Source of the DNA: Colwellia sp. MB3u-45
Lineage (GTDB): Bacteria > Pseudomonadota > Gammaproteobacteria > Enterobacterales > Alteromonadaceae
Reading direction: 5' to 3'
Length of the DNA stretch: 64,000 nucleotides
NCBI RefSeq assembly: GCF_014077005.1
Contig: NZ_JACGVC010000047.1
Span: 248,001-312,000 of the forward strand
Shown here: piece after piece, positions 28,130 through 37,896 of the stretch
Position numbering within the stretch: the first letter of the stretch is position 1
How the letters are laid out: each line of letters opens with the position of its first letter
The notes under the pieces: model-generated
The model's database searches: none
Told to the model about the DNA's origin: nothing
Seen by the model: only the letters and a program-made list of their open reading frames with translations
Program-made: the position numbers and the translations under genes

Positions 28130-29065
28130 ATGTCTGCATTTAACATGCTCGTTGTGCTTGGTTCAACAGCGTCGGGGAAAACCAAACTGGCAGTAGAGCT
28201 AGCAAGAAGGCTAAATGGTGAAATAATTTCCGCCGACTCTCGACAAGTTTATCGCGGTTTAGATATTGGCAGCGGTAAAGACCTTGATGAATACCAAGAA
28301 ATTAACCATCACTTAATTGATATTGTTGACCCTGGTTACGAATATAATATTTTTGATTTTCAACAAGATGTTATTAATGCCCATCAGCAAATAAACTTAA
28401 AAAATAAGCTGACTATTTTAGCTGGCGGTTCAGCGCTTTATGTTGATTCAATCTTAAAAGGCTATCGCTTAATTTCCGTACCTGAAAATAAAGCCCTTAG
28501 GTCAACATTATCTACCCTGAGTCATGAGCAATTAATTCAAAAGTTAATACAGCTTAAACCTAATCTGCATAACACCACAGATCTTATCGAACGTGAACGA
28601 CTGGTACGAGCCATTGAAATAGCTGAAGGTGAGCTAGCAGCACAAGATAAAATTAATGACTTTCCCGCACTCAAGCCACTTATATTTGCCATAAAATGGC
28701 CCAGAGAGGTTATTCGACAACGTATAACCTTGCGTTTAAAGCAACGCATGGCACAAGGCCTGATTGAAGAAGTAGCACAGTTACATGCCCAAGGGGTTAG
28801 TTGGCAAACCTTATATTTTTACGGCTTAGAATATCGTTTTATTGCCCAACATTTACAGGGGCAATTAAGCGAGAATGACTGTTTTCAAAAATTGAACTCA
28901 GCTATTCATCAATTTTCTAAAAAACAAGACACTTGGCTGCGACGGTTAGAACGAAATGGCACTAAAATACATTGGCTAGACGGAGATAAAAATACGCTTG
29001 CACAAGCCATGGCCGTGATAGCAGGCTTAAATAACGCAAATACTACGAATGAGTGCAAAACATAG
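28130..29065 (+). CDS. miaA: tRNA dimethylallyltransferase
   Basis: Adds a dimethylallyl group to A37 of tRNAs reading UNN codons, the first step to ms2i6A. 311 residues, P-loop GSTASGKT at 11-18, the conserved SADSRQVYRGLDIGSGK, and LAGGSALYVDSIL. It is divergent from mrcB. The usual downstream hfq-hflX genes are absent here; a SEC-C gene follows in the opposite direction. Confidence 0.94.
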   Translation: MSAFNMLVVLGSTASGKTKLAVELARRLNGEIISADSRQVYRGLDIGSGKDLDEYQEINHHLIDIVDPGYEYNIFDFQQDVINAHQQINLKNKLTILAGGSALYVDSILKGYRLISVPENKALRSTLSTLSHEQLIQKLIQLKPNLHNTTDLIERERLVRAIEIAEGELAAQDKINDFPALKPLIFAIKWPREVIRQRITLRLKQRMAQGLIEEVAQLHAQGVSWQTLYFYGLEYRFIAQHLQGQLSENDCFQKLNSAIHQFSKKQDTWLRRLERNGTKIHWLDGDKNTLAQAMAVIAGLNNANTTNECKT

Positions 29066-29187
29066 CACAATAAAATTTAGCCGTTTTCGACTAAAAATGG
29101 TCTTTGTAAGCTTAGGTATTAACTGAGAAAAAGTTAGCCGAGTAACCTGTGCTAATAAAGATGATAATACAGATGGGCTTAGCCTGC

Positions 29188-29213
29188 GCTGCTCGTAAAA
29201 ACTAGAGCAGCGT
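29188..29213. terminator. Possible weak terminator after miaA
   Basis: CGCTGCTC (29188-29195) pairs with GAGCAGCG (29206-29213), loop 10 bases, with no clear T-run. It lies between convergent miaA and the SEC-C gene. Confidence 0.4.
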
Positions 29214-29246
29214 TAGCTTTACAGTAGGTAGAAAAACAGTGTTTGG

Positions 29247-29579
29247 TTAACCGCAACACTTTTTATATTTTTTGCCACTACCACATAAACAAGGATCATT
29301 ACGATTGGGCGTTTTATCAAACCTAGTGGTGCTTGGTTTGTTCAGTATCGCGCTCAGTTCAATAATATCTTCATCAGCGGTGCTATCTACCGTGATATTA
29401 GCAAAAAGTTCATTATCGGCAACTAATATGGCGACCTCTAATTTCTTTTCCTCACTCGTCACTACTAGCGTTAACGGGTGTTTTTCTGTGCCAAGCTTAA
29501 CAGCACGCTTAGTGTTATAACCTGTTTTTACATGGTTTACTCTGGTATGGATACGCCCTTTGTAATACAGATCGTGCAT
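29247..29579 (-). CDS. SEC-C metal-binding motif protein (PBPRA1643 type)
   Basis: 110-residue protein ending in a SEC-C zinc motif, [18 protein letters not shown] (Cys-x-Cys ... Cys-Cys), as at the C-terminus of SecA. The N-terminal part ([22 protein letters not shown]) is typical of a small conserved family of marine gammaproteobacteria annotated as SWIM/SEC-C metal-binding. Cellular role unknown. It is a single gene on the minus strand. Confidence 0.85.
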   Translation of the reverse strand: MHDLYYKGRIHTRVNHVKTGYNTKRAVKLGTEKHPLTLVVTSEEKKLEVAILVADNELFANITVDSTADEDIIELSAILNKPSTTRFDKTPNRNDPCLCGSGKKYKKCCG

Positions 29580-29916
29580 GATGAACTCCGCTAAATGAAA
29601 AACTAAAAATTAAATACTAGGTTTGAGCGCGGCAGTATAACGTAAAACGTAAAATAGTCGACTGTTGAATGCAGGAACTTAAGCCTTGCCTAGCTTTTAG
29701 CGAAAGGTGGGGGGAGATTAATTTTTTTGCTCATCAGCCAGAGGGTAAAATTTTCTTGATTATAAAATTAAGCCAATAGCGAGTTATTGGCTTAATGTCC
29801 TTAATATAAAAACATGGCGATTGGCTGCATAGCAACTGATATTCGTTAGCACTTGGGTGTTAATTTAGCTGGTACACTTAGAAAAAATTCAGCGATAAAA
29901 GAGTCGAACAGCGTGA
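29580..29916. other. Intergenic gap between SEC-C gene and ABC exporter
   Basis: 337 bases without a gene. The only structure is the hairpin at 29767-29796, which serves as terminator of the ABC exporter gene on the minus strand. The start-side part (29580-29700) should hold the promoter of the SEC-C gene but shows no clear box. Confidence 0.6.
29767..29796 (-). terminator. Terminator of ABC exporter gene
   Basis: 12-bp perfect stem ATTAAGCCAATA (29767-29778) / complement (29785-29796), loop GCGAGT. On the minus strand it is followed by a TTTTATAAT tract, about 120 bases after the ABC gene stop. Confidence 0.6.
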
Positions 29917-31737
29917 TTAATTAGCCTCAGCATTGGCTTTATCAAACTGTAACTCACAAAGCCTTTGATATAGAGTCGAGCTTTTTAACAACGATTTATG
30001 ATCGCCTTGATCAACAATTTTTCCTTGGTCCATCACCACGATTAAATCTGCATGAATCACAGTAGCTAATCGGTGCGCGATAATTAATGTTGTTCTATTG
30101 GTCATTAATTCATCTAATGCGGCTTGTACATGGTATTCACTTTCTGCATCTAAAGCGCTGGTTGCTTCGTCCAGTAGTAATACCTCAGGGTCTTTTAAAA
30201 TCGCTCGGGCTAAAGCAATACGCTGTTTTTGCCCACCCGATAATCGCACCCCTTGTTCACCTAAGAAGCTCGCGTAACCTTGAGGTAATTGTTCAATAAA
30301 CTCATGGGCATGGGCTTTTTTCGCCGCGCTAATAACCTCTTCATCACTCGCTTGTGGCTTACCATAACGTATGTTGTGCCAGACATCAGAGCTAAACAGT
30401 ATCGGATGCTGCGGCACCATACCCATGGCTTGACGCAAATCAGTTAATTTTAACTCAGTGATGTCGATATCATTAAAACTAATACTGCCTTTTTGAGGGT
30501 CATAAAAACGTTGTAGCAATTCAAATAACGTTGTTTTACCTGCACCCGATGGCCCGACTAATGCCACAATTTTCCCCGTCGGTATGGCTAAATTAATCTG
30601 ATGAAGTGCCGCACTGTCTGGCCGTGATGGATAACAAAAGTCAACCTCTTTAAAGCTGATCACCGACTGAGCATGATTATTCATCACTTGTGGAGAAACT
30701 AACTCTTTAATATCACTTTCAACCTCAAGTAATGCTAACAGCCGAGTCGCGGAACCTGCTGCTCGTTGTAATTCACCGTATACCTCAGCAATAGTGGCGA
30801 CAGACATAGCAACAATGATGGCGTAAAAAATAAAGGCACCTAATTCGCCAGCACTCATCTGCCCTTCTAGCACGTCCATACCGCCCACCCACAACATGGC
30901 GCTAATCGCCCCAAAGGTAAGAAAAATAACAATAGCGATCAAATATGAACGTTGCTTTACCCGCTGTTTGGCGACAGAAAATGCCTTCTCTACTTCACGG
31001 GCAAAAGCATCTTGTTCTTTTACTTCATGGGTATAACTTTGCACAACTTTTATATTTTGAATAATTTCGCCGGCATAAGTACCGACATCAGCAATAGCAT
31101 CTTGTGAACTTTCTGCTAATTTCCTAACTTTACGACCATAAATCATCATAGGTATTAAAATAATGGGCACTGAAAAAACCACAAAAAGGGTTAATTTAAA
31201 ATTAGTGACCATTAACATCACCAAGCCACCAATAAGTAATAATATACTGCGCAGTGCCATTGAAAAAGACGAACCAATAATAGACTGTAATAAGGCGGTG
31301 TCAGTGGTTAAGCGCGACATTAGCTCACCACTGCGGTTTTCTTCAAAATAGCTAGGATGCAAAGTAACAATGCGATTAAACACCGCTTTGCGCATATCAG
31401 CGCTGACCCGTTCACCTAGCCAAGACATTAAATAAAAGCGACTAAAAGTGCCAACGGCAAGTAAACTAATTAAGCCGATTAAAGCTAAAATAGCTGATTG
31501 CAATTGTTCAACTGAACCCGCAATAAAACCGTTATCAATAACAAACTTTACCCCTTGTCCTAAAGACAAGTTAACCGCTGCAGTGACTAATAAAGCCAAT
31601 AAGGCCAAGGCTAACATTAGCTTATATGGTTTTATAAAGGCGAAAATAGGTAACAGACTGCTGAATGCTTTAGGCTTGTTTTTTGCAGAGCTATTATTTG
31701 AGATAGGCTGATTAATGGTTTGGCTGTTGTCGCTCAC
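29917..31737 (-). CDS. ABC exporter, fused membrane and ATPase domains
   Basis: Half-size ABC transporter (ABCB/MsbA type) of the inner membrane. N-terminal six-helix membrane domain, then ATPase domain with Walker A GPSGAGKTTL, signature LSGGQKQRIALARA and Walker B VLLLDEATSALD. Start set at the GTG at 31737 (VSDNSQ..., 606 residues), which has GGAAAG upstream; ATG at 31773 is an alternative without a ribosome-binding site. Substrate is not evident; the family includes lipid and drug exporters. Lacking lpxK as neighbour, it is probably not MsbA itself. Confidence 0.85.
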   Translation of the reverse strand: MSDNSQTINQPISNNSSAKNKPKAFSSLLPIFAFIKPYKLMLALALLALLVTAAVNLSLGQGVKFVIDNGFIAGSVEQLQSAILALIGLISLLAVGTFSRFYLMSWLGERVSADMRKAVFNRIVTLHPSYFEENRSGELMSRLTTDTALLQSIIGSSFSMALRSILLLIGGLVMLMVTNFKLTLFVVFSVPIILIPMMIYGRKVRKLAESSQDAIADVGTYAGEIIQNIKVVQSYTHEVKEQDAFAREVEKAFSVAKQRVKQRSYLIAIVIFLTFGAISAMLWVGGMDVLEGQMSAGELGAFIFYAIIVAMSVATIAEVYGELQRAAGSATRLLALLEVESDIKELVSPQVMNNHAQSVISFKEVDFCYPSRPDSAALHQINLAIPTGKIVALVGPSGAGKTTLFELLQRFYDPQKGSISFNDIDITELKLTDLRQAMGMVPQHPILFSSDVWHNIRYGKPQASDEEVISAAKKAHAHEFIEQLPQGYASFLGEQGVRLSGGQKQRIALARAILKDPEVLLLDEATSALDAESEYHVQAALDELMTNRTTLIIAHRLATVIHADLIVVMDQGKIVDQGDHKSLLKSSTLYQRLCELQFDKANAEAN

Positions 31738-31922
31738 AGTGGCTTTCCAGTAGGGTAATCTTCTACTTAACATGGTTATAAAAATGCCTATTTCAAGTAG
31801 ACACGCAATAATAAAGCGGCTTAAAAACGCTTAGTGAAAATACAGTCATGACTTATTTAGTTAACCTAGCGCTAACGCATTAGCACCTTGAGATCTCAAC
31901 AATTATTATTTGATATAGATGC

Positions 31923-34499
31923 TTATGTCATTCGTTTTTTTCTAGAGCTACCTGCTTGTTCAGAAAAGGGATCAACCGGCCATCTATGGCGGGGATACTT
32001 AGCTCGCATGTCTTTTGCAACGTCGACATATGAGCCACCCCAAAAATTGGCTAAATCACTGGTTATTTGTATTGGTCTTCGCGCTGGTGATAACAATTCA
32101 AAGCGTAGTGCAATGCTATTACCTGCCAACATTGGAGATTTAAGCTCACCAAACAATTCTTGTAATACGACAGCCACTGTTGGCTCTGAATTTTTGTCGT
32201 AAATTATAGGAGTCTTTTTATTGCTAGGTGTCATATAAAATATAGGTGCTTCTTTCTCCAGAGCTTTTGATTCTTCATATGTTAATAATGATGATAATAA
32301 GGGTAATATTTTCACTCGTTTTAAATCCGATATTTTTTTAATATTGGAAACATACGGTAATAACCAGTTTTCAGCAGTGTTCATGATTAAAGTCTCTGAT
32401 AACACTGGAAAGCCTTCCACTTTACCCCCAAGCCATATCACCCTTTTCATCCAATCATCACACTCTTGAGTCCAGCTTAATATGTTTCTAGCATCTGTCT
32501 TTATCAAGGATTTAATACTGTCTAATATGAATTCAGTCGGCACATCATTACTTCTTGTTTCTTCGATGATTAAACTGCCATATTTTTTCAATACCCTGGC
32601 GTATACACGGCTATTGTTTGCGGCTAACTCATAGGCTATTTGTTCTGAAATTTCCTGAGAAAACTTTTCAGATAAAATATGTTTATTAAAAGTAATCGCA
32701 CTAAAAACTCGACCTTCTTTTTTTTGCGCATCGCAATCATTAACCACTAAATACTCATGATTAATAAGAGGATCATCTTCTGCGAGAAAAACCCCCTTAC
32801 CATTGGCTAATTGATATTTATTGCTATTAGCTGAACGTCTTTTAGCCAACCTTTCCGGAAATGCTAGAAGCAACAAATATGCTGCAATGTCTGAAATATC
32901 TGAAATATCTACTTTGCTTTTTTTATGTTTTATAGATGACTGTAATGTCCGAACATCTTGAGCTACCGTTTTTAACGTATTTCTATTTACATAGGCTTTA
33001 TTAACATAACCCGTCGCGTTCTCAATAAGAACCTGTAATCTCATCAAAAAATCAGCACTATCACTCCCTTGCAATATATCTCGTTCTGACAAGAGAGCAG
33101 CAATATTACAAGCAATTTCACGCTCTTGGTTACCATTCGCTGCCAACATCATCTTAGCTAGCCTTGGGTGGATAGGCAAAGTACTTGCTTGTTTTCCAAG
33201 CCTTGTGATTTTTCCTGATTTCTCAAGCATACCTAATGTTACCAGCAAATCTTGAGTTGAGTCATAATGAGCTTTTGGCGGAGGTGTTAACCAATTTATT
33301 TCCTCATAATTCGCATGTCCAGCGCTTGCTAGCTCTATCACGGCATCAGCTAAATCTGCATTCAAAATTTCTTCTTCTTGGTAGTCTTTTAGCGATATAT
33401 GTTCGGCTTCACTCCATAACCTTAAACATTTTCCTGCAGATAGCCTACCTGCTCGCCCCTTGCGTTGCTCGGCTGACGCTTTTGATATATGAGTTGTCGT
33501 CAGCTTTGACATGCCACTTGACGGGTTGAAAATAAGTTTTTTTTCCAGACCTGAGTCAATGACACAGGTAATACCTTCGATAGTTAAACTGGTTTCTGCG
33601 ATATTGGTTGTGAAAATAATTTTCCTATCGCCTGGTGGTGCTAATGCAATCGCCTTTTCCTGCTCTTCCAATGGTAATGAACCATGTAATGACACCAGTT
33701 TAAGTTTATTGTGCTCTGAAAATACTGTGCCAGCATGTGCAATACACCTTTTTATGTCAGCAACGCCAGGGAGGAATACAATAATATCTCCCTCATCTTC
33801 AATGACATTAAATATTGCTTTACAGACATTCGATGCCAACTGTTTTTTATCAGTTTTTTGATGAAAAACGCTAACTGGATATGCTCTTCCTTTACATAGC
33901 ATCACAGGTGCGTCACCGAGGTACTTTGATACTAAATTTGTATCTAATGTAGCAGACATCACTAAAAGGCGAAGGTCTTCACGAATGACTTGTTGAATTT
34001 CCAGAGATAACATAAGTGACAAATCAGTATTAATCGACCGCTCATGAAACTCATCAAATATTATAAGGCCAACACCTGCTAATTCAGGGTTTGATTGAAG
34101 TCGCCTTGTTAATACCCCTTCGGTTAGGATTTCAAGCCTTGTGGCAGCTGATATTTTTTTGTCATTTTTTACTTGATAACCAACAGTCTCACCAACCTTT
34201 TCACCCAAGCACTTAGCTAAGTAATGAGCAATTGACCTTGCTGCCATTCGTCTAGGCTCAAGCATAATAATTCGCTGACCATTCAAAAAGTCAGCTTTTA
34301 ATAACTCCAGCGGCACAACAGTAGATTTACCTGCCCCGGGTTCTGCCTGCAGCACCACACTCTGGTTATTTTTTAACTCTTGTAAAAGGTCGGCTAATAT
34401 TTTATTAATTGGAAGGTTAATTTTATGAACTCTACTTTTTATATTTTGGTTGTTTGGATTTTTTATAGGTATAAAAATATAAATGATAAAACGTATCAA
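31923..34499 (-). CDS. hrpB: ATP-dependent RNA helicase HrpB
   Basis: DEAH-type helicase of the HrpA/HrpB family. 858 residues: Walker A GAGKST in LQAEPGAGKST, DEFH box in IIFDEFHERS, SAT motif in VMSATLDT, helicase C motif NIAETSLTIEG and RKGRAGR, then HA2 and the HrpB-specific C-terminal domain (ARRPIQITSDLANFWGGSY, truncated here to 19). RNA substrate unknown. The start is uncertain: homologues begin near INLPINKILADLL, and the preceding ~25 residues (MIRFIIYIFIP) look non-coding. Adjacent thpR downstream of the start on the other strand keeps the E. coli hrpB-thpR pairing. Confidence 0.9.
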   Translation of the reverse strand: MIRFIIYIFIPIKNPNNQNIKSRVHKINLPINKILADLLQELKNNQSVVLQAEPGAGKSTVVPLELLKADFLNGQRIIMLEPRRMAARSIAHYLAKCLGEKVGETVGYQVKNDKKISAATRLEILTEGVLTRRLQSNPELAGVGLIIFDEFHERSINTDLSLMLSLEIQQVIREDLRLLVMSATLDTNLVSKYLGDAPVMLCKGRAYPVSVFHQKTDKKQLASNVCKAIFNVIEDEGDIIVFLPGVADIKRCIAHAGTVFSEHNKLKLVSLHGSLPLEEQEKAIALAPPGDRKIIFTTNIAETSLTIEGITCVIDSGLEKKLIFNPSSGMSKLTTTHISKASAEQRKGRAGRLSAGKCLRLWSEAEHISLKDYQEEEILNADLADAVIELASAGHANYEEINWLTPPPKAHYDSTQDLLVTLGMLEKSGKITRLGKQASTLPIHPRLAKMMLAANGNQEREIACNIAALLSERDILQGSDSADFLMRLQVLIENATGYVNKAYVNRNTLKTVAQDVRTLQSSIKHKKSKVDISDISDIAAYLLLLAFPERLAKRRSANSNKYQLANGKGVFLAEDDPLINHEYLVVNDCDAQKKEGRVFSAITFNKHILSEKFSQEISEQIAYELAANNSRVYARVLKKYGSLIIEETRSNDVPTEFILDSIKSLIKTDARNILSWTQECDDWMKRVIWLGGKVEGFPVLSETLIMNTAENWLLPYVSNIKKISDLKRVKILPLLSSLLTYEESKALEKEAPIFYMTPSNKKTPIIYDKNSEPTVAVVLQELFGELKSPMLAGNSIALRFELLSPARRPIQITSDLANFWGGSYVDVAKDMRAKYPRHRWPVDPFSEQAGSSRKKRMT

Positions 34500-34829
34500 T
34501 TAGCGTCGCAGTAATTGACTGACAAGTGGTTATCACTTAGATGAAGTCAACAAGTTAACGCATCTGCTATGCGTTAACTTGTTACTTTTGATTATGCTAT
34601 TTATCTTTGGCTAAACTTGGACTTCCCATATTTCACTAGACAGTTTTTAACTCAGAAAAATATGCTTTCTCAAATTTAGTAGCTGAAATACTATCGGTAT
34701 AAGAGTGACGCTTTTCTAGGATTGTAGAACATTTCTATAAAATTAAATATCTCTCCTTTCGCTTCTTCACGTATTGAATATAAGTTTAGCTGAATTCGAC
34801 TCCTTGCTTAAGGTATATTAATTAACGTT
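34500..34829. other. Intergenic gap with a 15-bp hairpin
   Basis: 330 bases between hrpB and a small lipoprotein gene. It holds one strong inverted repeat at 34549-34583 and otherwise only AT-rich sequence; promoters for both divergent genes should be here but no box stands out. Confidence 0.55.
34549..34583. repeat. 15-bp perfect inverted repeat
   Basis: Arms AACAAGTTAACGCAT (34549-34563) and complement (34569-34583), loop CTGCT. It lies 50 bases upstream of hrpB, where no transcript should end, so it may be an operator, an mRNA leader hairpin or a small mobile scar. Confidence 0.7.
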
Positions 34830-35036
34830 ATGGAAGAAAAAATTAAAATTATCAGTTTCTTGGCCTGTGTTTTTTTCTTATCGTCATGTGTTCATCATGG
34901 TGTTCAGCGTAACTTTAAAATAGGTAAGGATACGCAAAAATCTGTCTGCAATACTGGCTCAATGAAAGACAAAGAAGAATGTAGGGCTGTTCTGAGAAGA
35001 CTTAACGAATCAATCAAATCACAGAAAAGCAAATAG
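34830..35036 (+). CDS. Small lipoprotein, unknown function
   Basis: 68-residue predicted lipoprotein. The N-terminus has two lysines, a hydrophobic run IISFLACVFFL and the lipobox LSS-C20; the mature part is short and charged with two further cysteines (C40 and C51 region, SVCNTGSMKDKEECRAVL). No family recognised. It interrupts the otherwise conserved hrpB-thpR neighbourhood. Start at ATG 34830 is preceded by AACGTT only, so the ribosome-binding site is weak. Confidence 0.55.
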   Translation: MEEKIKIISFLACVFFLSSCVHHGVQRNFKIGKDTQKSVCNTGSMKDKEECRAVLRRLNESIKSQKSK

Positions 35037-35247
35037 GCTTTATTAATATGAAGAGCAGCGGCGACTTCCTACTATTATTTCAGCAACCTGAATATAGTAG
35101 CCATACAAAATATATAGCGAATAAACTCTACACTACTTATGCTTAATGTCCGTTGAATCGCGGGAAGATCCAAGCATAGTCACCAGGTTAATGAGATGAG
35201 TAGAAGCTTTACTGTCATTTTCTTAAGTCGCTAAAATGGAAATATTG

Positions 35248-35823
35248 ATGAAAAAACGCATGTTTATTGCCTTAGATATTATAGACACAGATAAAGTAAA
35301 AATTGCCCAATGGCGCGAGCAACATTTATCTTTGCCATTTAAACCCATCGACAGGCAAAACTTTCATATTACTTTGGCCTTTTTAGGTTGTATCGCCCCG
35401 CAACAACAAGCGAGTGTAGCGCAATTAATTAGCCAACAGCATGGTTTGATGCAACAGCGCCTAAAAGCTCTTATACAACAAAAAAAGGCCTCATCTATCC
35501 TGTTGTCTCAGCTAGGTTATTTTAAAAAGGCGCAGGTATTACACCTGATGCCCGCAAGCTGTCCTGACTGGTTAATATATTTACAGCACACTGTGGTTGA
35601 GTTAAGCCTGAGCAGTAATATTGCGCTTGAAAACAGGAGCTACCAACCGCACCTAAGCCTTTATCGCAAAGCAAAAACGCCATTACCCGCACTATGTAAA
35701 CACCTTCAACAAAGCGTATTTAAACAACAACTGAGCATTACTAGCTTTAGCTTATATCATTCATACTCGACCGCCCTTGGTGTTAGGTACGAACCAGTTC
35801 AAACATGGACAATAAATTTTTAG
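35248..35823 (+). CDS. thpR: RNA 2',3'-cyclic phosphodiesterase
   Basis: 2H-family phosphoesterase (formerly LigT), opening 2',3'-cyclic phosphates on RNA. From ATG 35248 (191 residues) the two HxT/Sx motifs are HITL at 40-43 and HLSL at 135-138. GGAA 4-8 bases upstream supports 35248; ATG at 35236 is possible. It sits between hrpB and sfsA as in E. coli, apart from inserted genes. Confidence 0.9.
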   Translation: MKKRMFIALDIIDTDKVKIAQWREQHLSLPFKPIDRQNFHITLAFLGCIAPQQQASVAQLISQQHGLMQQRLKALIQQKKASSILLSQLGYFKKAQVLHLMPASCPDWLIYLQHTVVELSLSSNIALENRSYQPHLSLYRKAKTPLPALCKHLQQSVFKQQLSITSFSLYHSYSTALGVRYEPVQTWTINF

Positions 35824-35936
35824 CCTTGATTTTTAAAGAGATTTAAATTGGCAATTTTTCGAAAACATGCTTACTTGGCAAGCACGTAAAATACTGCTAC
35901 TACTGTTCCCCCTCTGGTTGAAATGGAGTTTGCACA

Positions 35937-36338
35937 ATGGAAACAATAGTTGAAGATAAATATTCAATAGCATCGCGCTCGAACATTTTACAAGTAGAAG
36001 CTTTTGGCCCATTTAATGCGCACGTGACCGAAAAATATATTAAGGATATGTATGGTGCTTGTGAACAGTTTTCCGGCCAACCTTGGGGCTTATTAATTGC
36101 TTTTTATGGCAATAGTGTTTTTTCACCTGAAGCGGAAGATGCCTTAATCAAGGTCAACAAATACCGCGTAAAACATGGCTTAATCGCCAATGCGAGTGTA
36201 TTAATTGACAGTAGCACTGCTGATATTCAGCAGTTACAGCTAGGACGTATTTACCAAGCCTGTAACATTACCTTTTATGTCTTTAGTGATCTAGACAGTG
36301 CAAAGTCTTGGTTAGAACAGTATTTACAACAACACTAA
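35937..36338 (+). CDS. STAS/SEC14-like hypothetical protein
   Basis: 133-residue cytosolic protein of the small STAS-like group seen in marine gammaproteobacteria (SpoIIAA-like fold; inferred from strand-helix pattern ILQVEAFGPFNAHV, WGLLIAFYGNSVF, ASVLIDSST, NITFYVFSDLDSAKSWLEQYL in two parts). No conserved phosphorylatable serine motif is certain. It resembles the protein at 24974-25384 in length and layout. TGGAG lies 9 bases before the ATG. Function unknown. Confidence 0.65.
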   Translation: METIVEDKYSIASRSNILQVEAFGPFNAHVTEKYIKDMYGACEQFSGQPWGLLIAFYGNSVFSPEAEDALIKVNKYRVKHGLIANASVLIDSSTADIQQLQLGRIYQACNITFYVFSDLDSAKSWLEQYLQQH

Positions 36339-36401
36339 AGCGCATTAAAAAGTTAACAGTCCTCATCAATAGCAGGCCCTTCAAGCCATCGTAATCTATA
36401 T

Positions 36402-36434
36402 AAAAAAGTGCTAGAAAATATCTTTTCTAGCACT
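36402..36434 (-). terminator. Terminator of pepB
   Basis: 12-bp perfect stem AGTGCTAGAAAA (36407-36418) / complement (36423-36434), loop TATC; on the minus strand six T residues follow (36402-36407). It lies 155 bases after the pepB stop. Confidence 0.75.
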
Positions 36435-36588
36435 GCTTTCATATCTTAAATTGAGGCTTTAAATTGAGGTTTTAAAAGACCATAAAAAGCTGAGTAAATG
36501 TCAGTTTGCTTAGTGACAAGCGCTTTGCTCGCTACTCGTAAAAGCAAATAACTGCCACTTAGCCTGGCCAAAGCCGGCCTTTAAAAAA

Positions 36589-37896
36589 TTAATGCTTAGT
36601 GATCAAGTCTGCAATCGTAGCAATACCAAGGCCTGTTGCACCTGCGGCCCATAAGCTAGACTCACCACCATTATAAGCGCCAGCTAAATCAAAATGTAAC
36701 CAACCAGCACCGTCGTTATCGACAAAGCGTGATAAAAATCCTGCGGCATTACTCGCACCACCAGCCCCACCACCTTTTGCTGTGCGGCTATTGGCTGTAT
36801 CAGCAAATGCTGATGGGCATTTATCTTGGTGCCAAGACTCTAAAGGAAACTGCCATAATGCTTCACCGGTGGTTTTTGCTGATGCTTGCGCTTTTGCCGC
36901 CACGTTATCATCAAGCGCGAATAAAGCAGAGTAATCACCGCCAGTGGCCATCACAGCAGCACCGGTTAAGGTGGCCGCATCAATAATCATTGGCGCACCC
37001 GTTTCACTAGCGGCCATTAAACCATCAGCTAGCACAAGACGGCCTTCGGCATCGGTGTTAGCCACTTCACAAGTAACGCCATTTTTATAGGTAATAATGT
37101 CGCCAAGTTTATAAGCATTACTGCTGATCATATTTTCTGCACAGCATAGGTATAACTTAACCCTTTGGTTCAAACCTTGTTTGATTGCCAATGCCAACGC
37201 ACCGGCAACAACGGCTGCACCGCCCATGTCACATTTCATATCAAACATACCAACATTGCTTTTCAGACTATAACCACCACTGTCAAAAGTAATACCTTTA
37301 CCCACTAAACAAGCAGTAACTGCCGCATTTTCATCAGCACTTGGGTTAAAATCAAGCTCGAGCAAGCATGGCTTATTAACACTACCTTTACCTACATTGT
37401 AGATACCCATCCATTGTTGCTCTTTGAGTTCTTCACCTTGAATCAGACGAGTAGAAACATGATTAGGGGCAAGGTTTTTAATATAGTCTGAGGTTAATTG
37501 TGCCAACTTTAAGGGGTAAAGTTCAGCCGGTGTTTGGTTAGTTAAGTCGCGACTCCAAGCATAAACAGCGAGCTTATTATGCAAACGTTCAATTAACGCT
37601 GGCTCACCACAAAAACTGATATTCTCTAGTTTGTTAACACAACTAAATCCAAGCGCAAAAGCCCACTGACTCGCTTCATCCCAGGCATCACCCTGAAGCG
37701 ATCCATGCTCAATATCTAATTTTTCTATTTTACGCGCAGCCATTTGAATTTGTCGTAAGCGATGGGCTGCGTCTTGAGGTAAGTAAATGGCAATATTATC
37801 ATGGGTAATTTGTAGGGTTTTATCTTGCTGCCAACCTTGTGCGTTATTACTAGTGGTCAAGGTTATTGATACTGAAGCAGAATTAGCTGTGGTCAT
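36589..37896 (-). CDS. pepB: Aminopeptidase PepB (M17 leucyl aminopeptidase)
   Basis: Cytosolic two-metal aminopeptidase of the M17 family that trims N-terminal residues in peptide turnover. 435 residues, close to E. coli PepB (427) rather than the ~500 of PepA. Metal and active-site motifs: GKGITFDSGGYSLK (catalytic Lys), DMKCDMGGAA, and the signature NTDAEGRLVLADGL. E. coli has this gene elsewhere (near iscSUA), so its place here between thpR and sfsA is an insertion into the cluster. Confidence 0.92.
   Translation of the reverse strand: MTTANSASVSITLTTSNNAQGWQQDKTLQITHDNIAIYLPQDAAHRLRQIQMAARKIEKLDIEHGSLQGDAWDEASQWAFALGFSCVNKLENISFCGEPALIERLHNKLAVYAWSRDLTNQTPAELYPLKLAQLTSDYIKNLAPNHVSTRLIQGEELKEQQWMGIYNVGKGSVNKPCLLELDFNPSADENAAVTACLVGKGITFDSGGYSLKSNVGMFDMKCDMGGAAVVAGALALAIKQGLNQRVKLYLCCAENMISSNAYKLGDIITYKNGVTCEVANTDAEGRLVLADGLMAASETGAPMIIDAATLTGAAVMATGGDYSALFALDDNVAAKAQASAKTTGEALWQFPLESWHQDKCPSAFADTANSRTAKGGGAGGASNAAGFLSRFVDNDGAGWLHFDLAGAYNGGESSLWAAGATGLGIATIADLITKH

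Noticed and set aside
34549-34583. Integron attC-like site
   Set aside because: Although GTTAAC occurs, the core RYYYAAC/GTTRRRY spacing and length of attC are lacking and no integrase is near.
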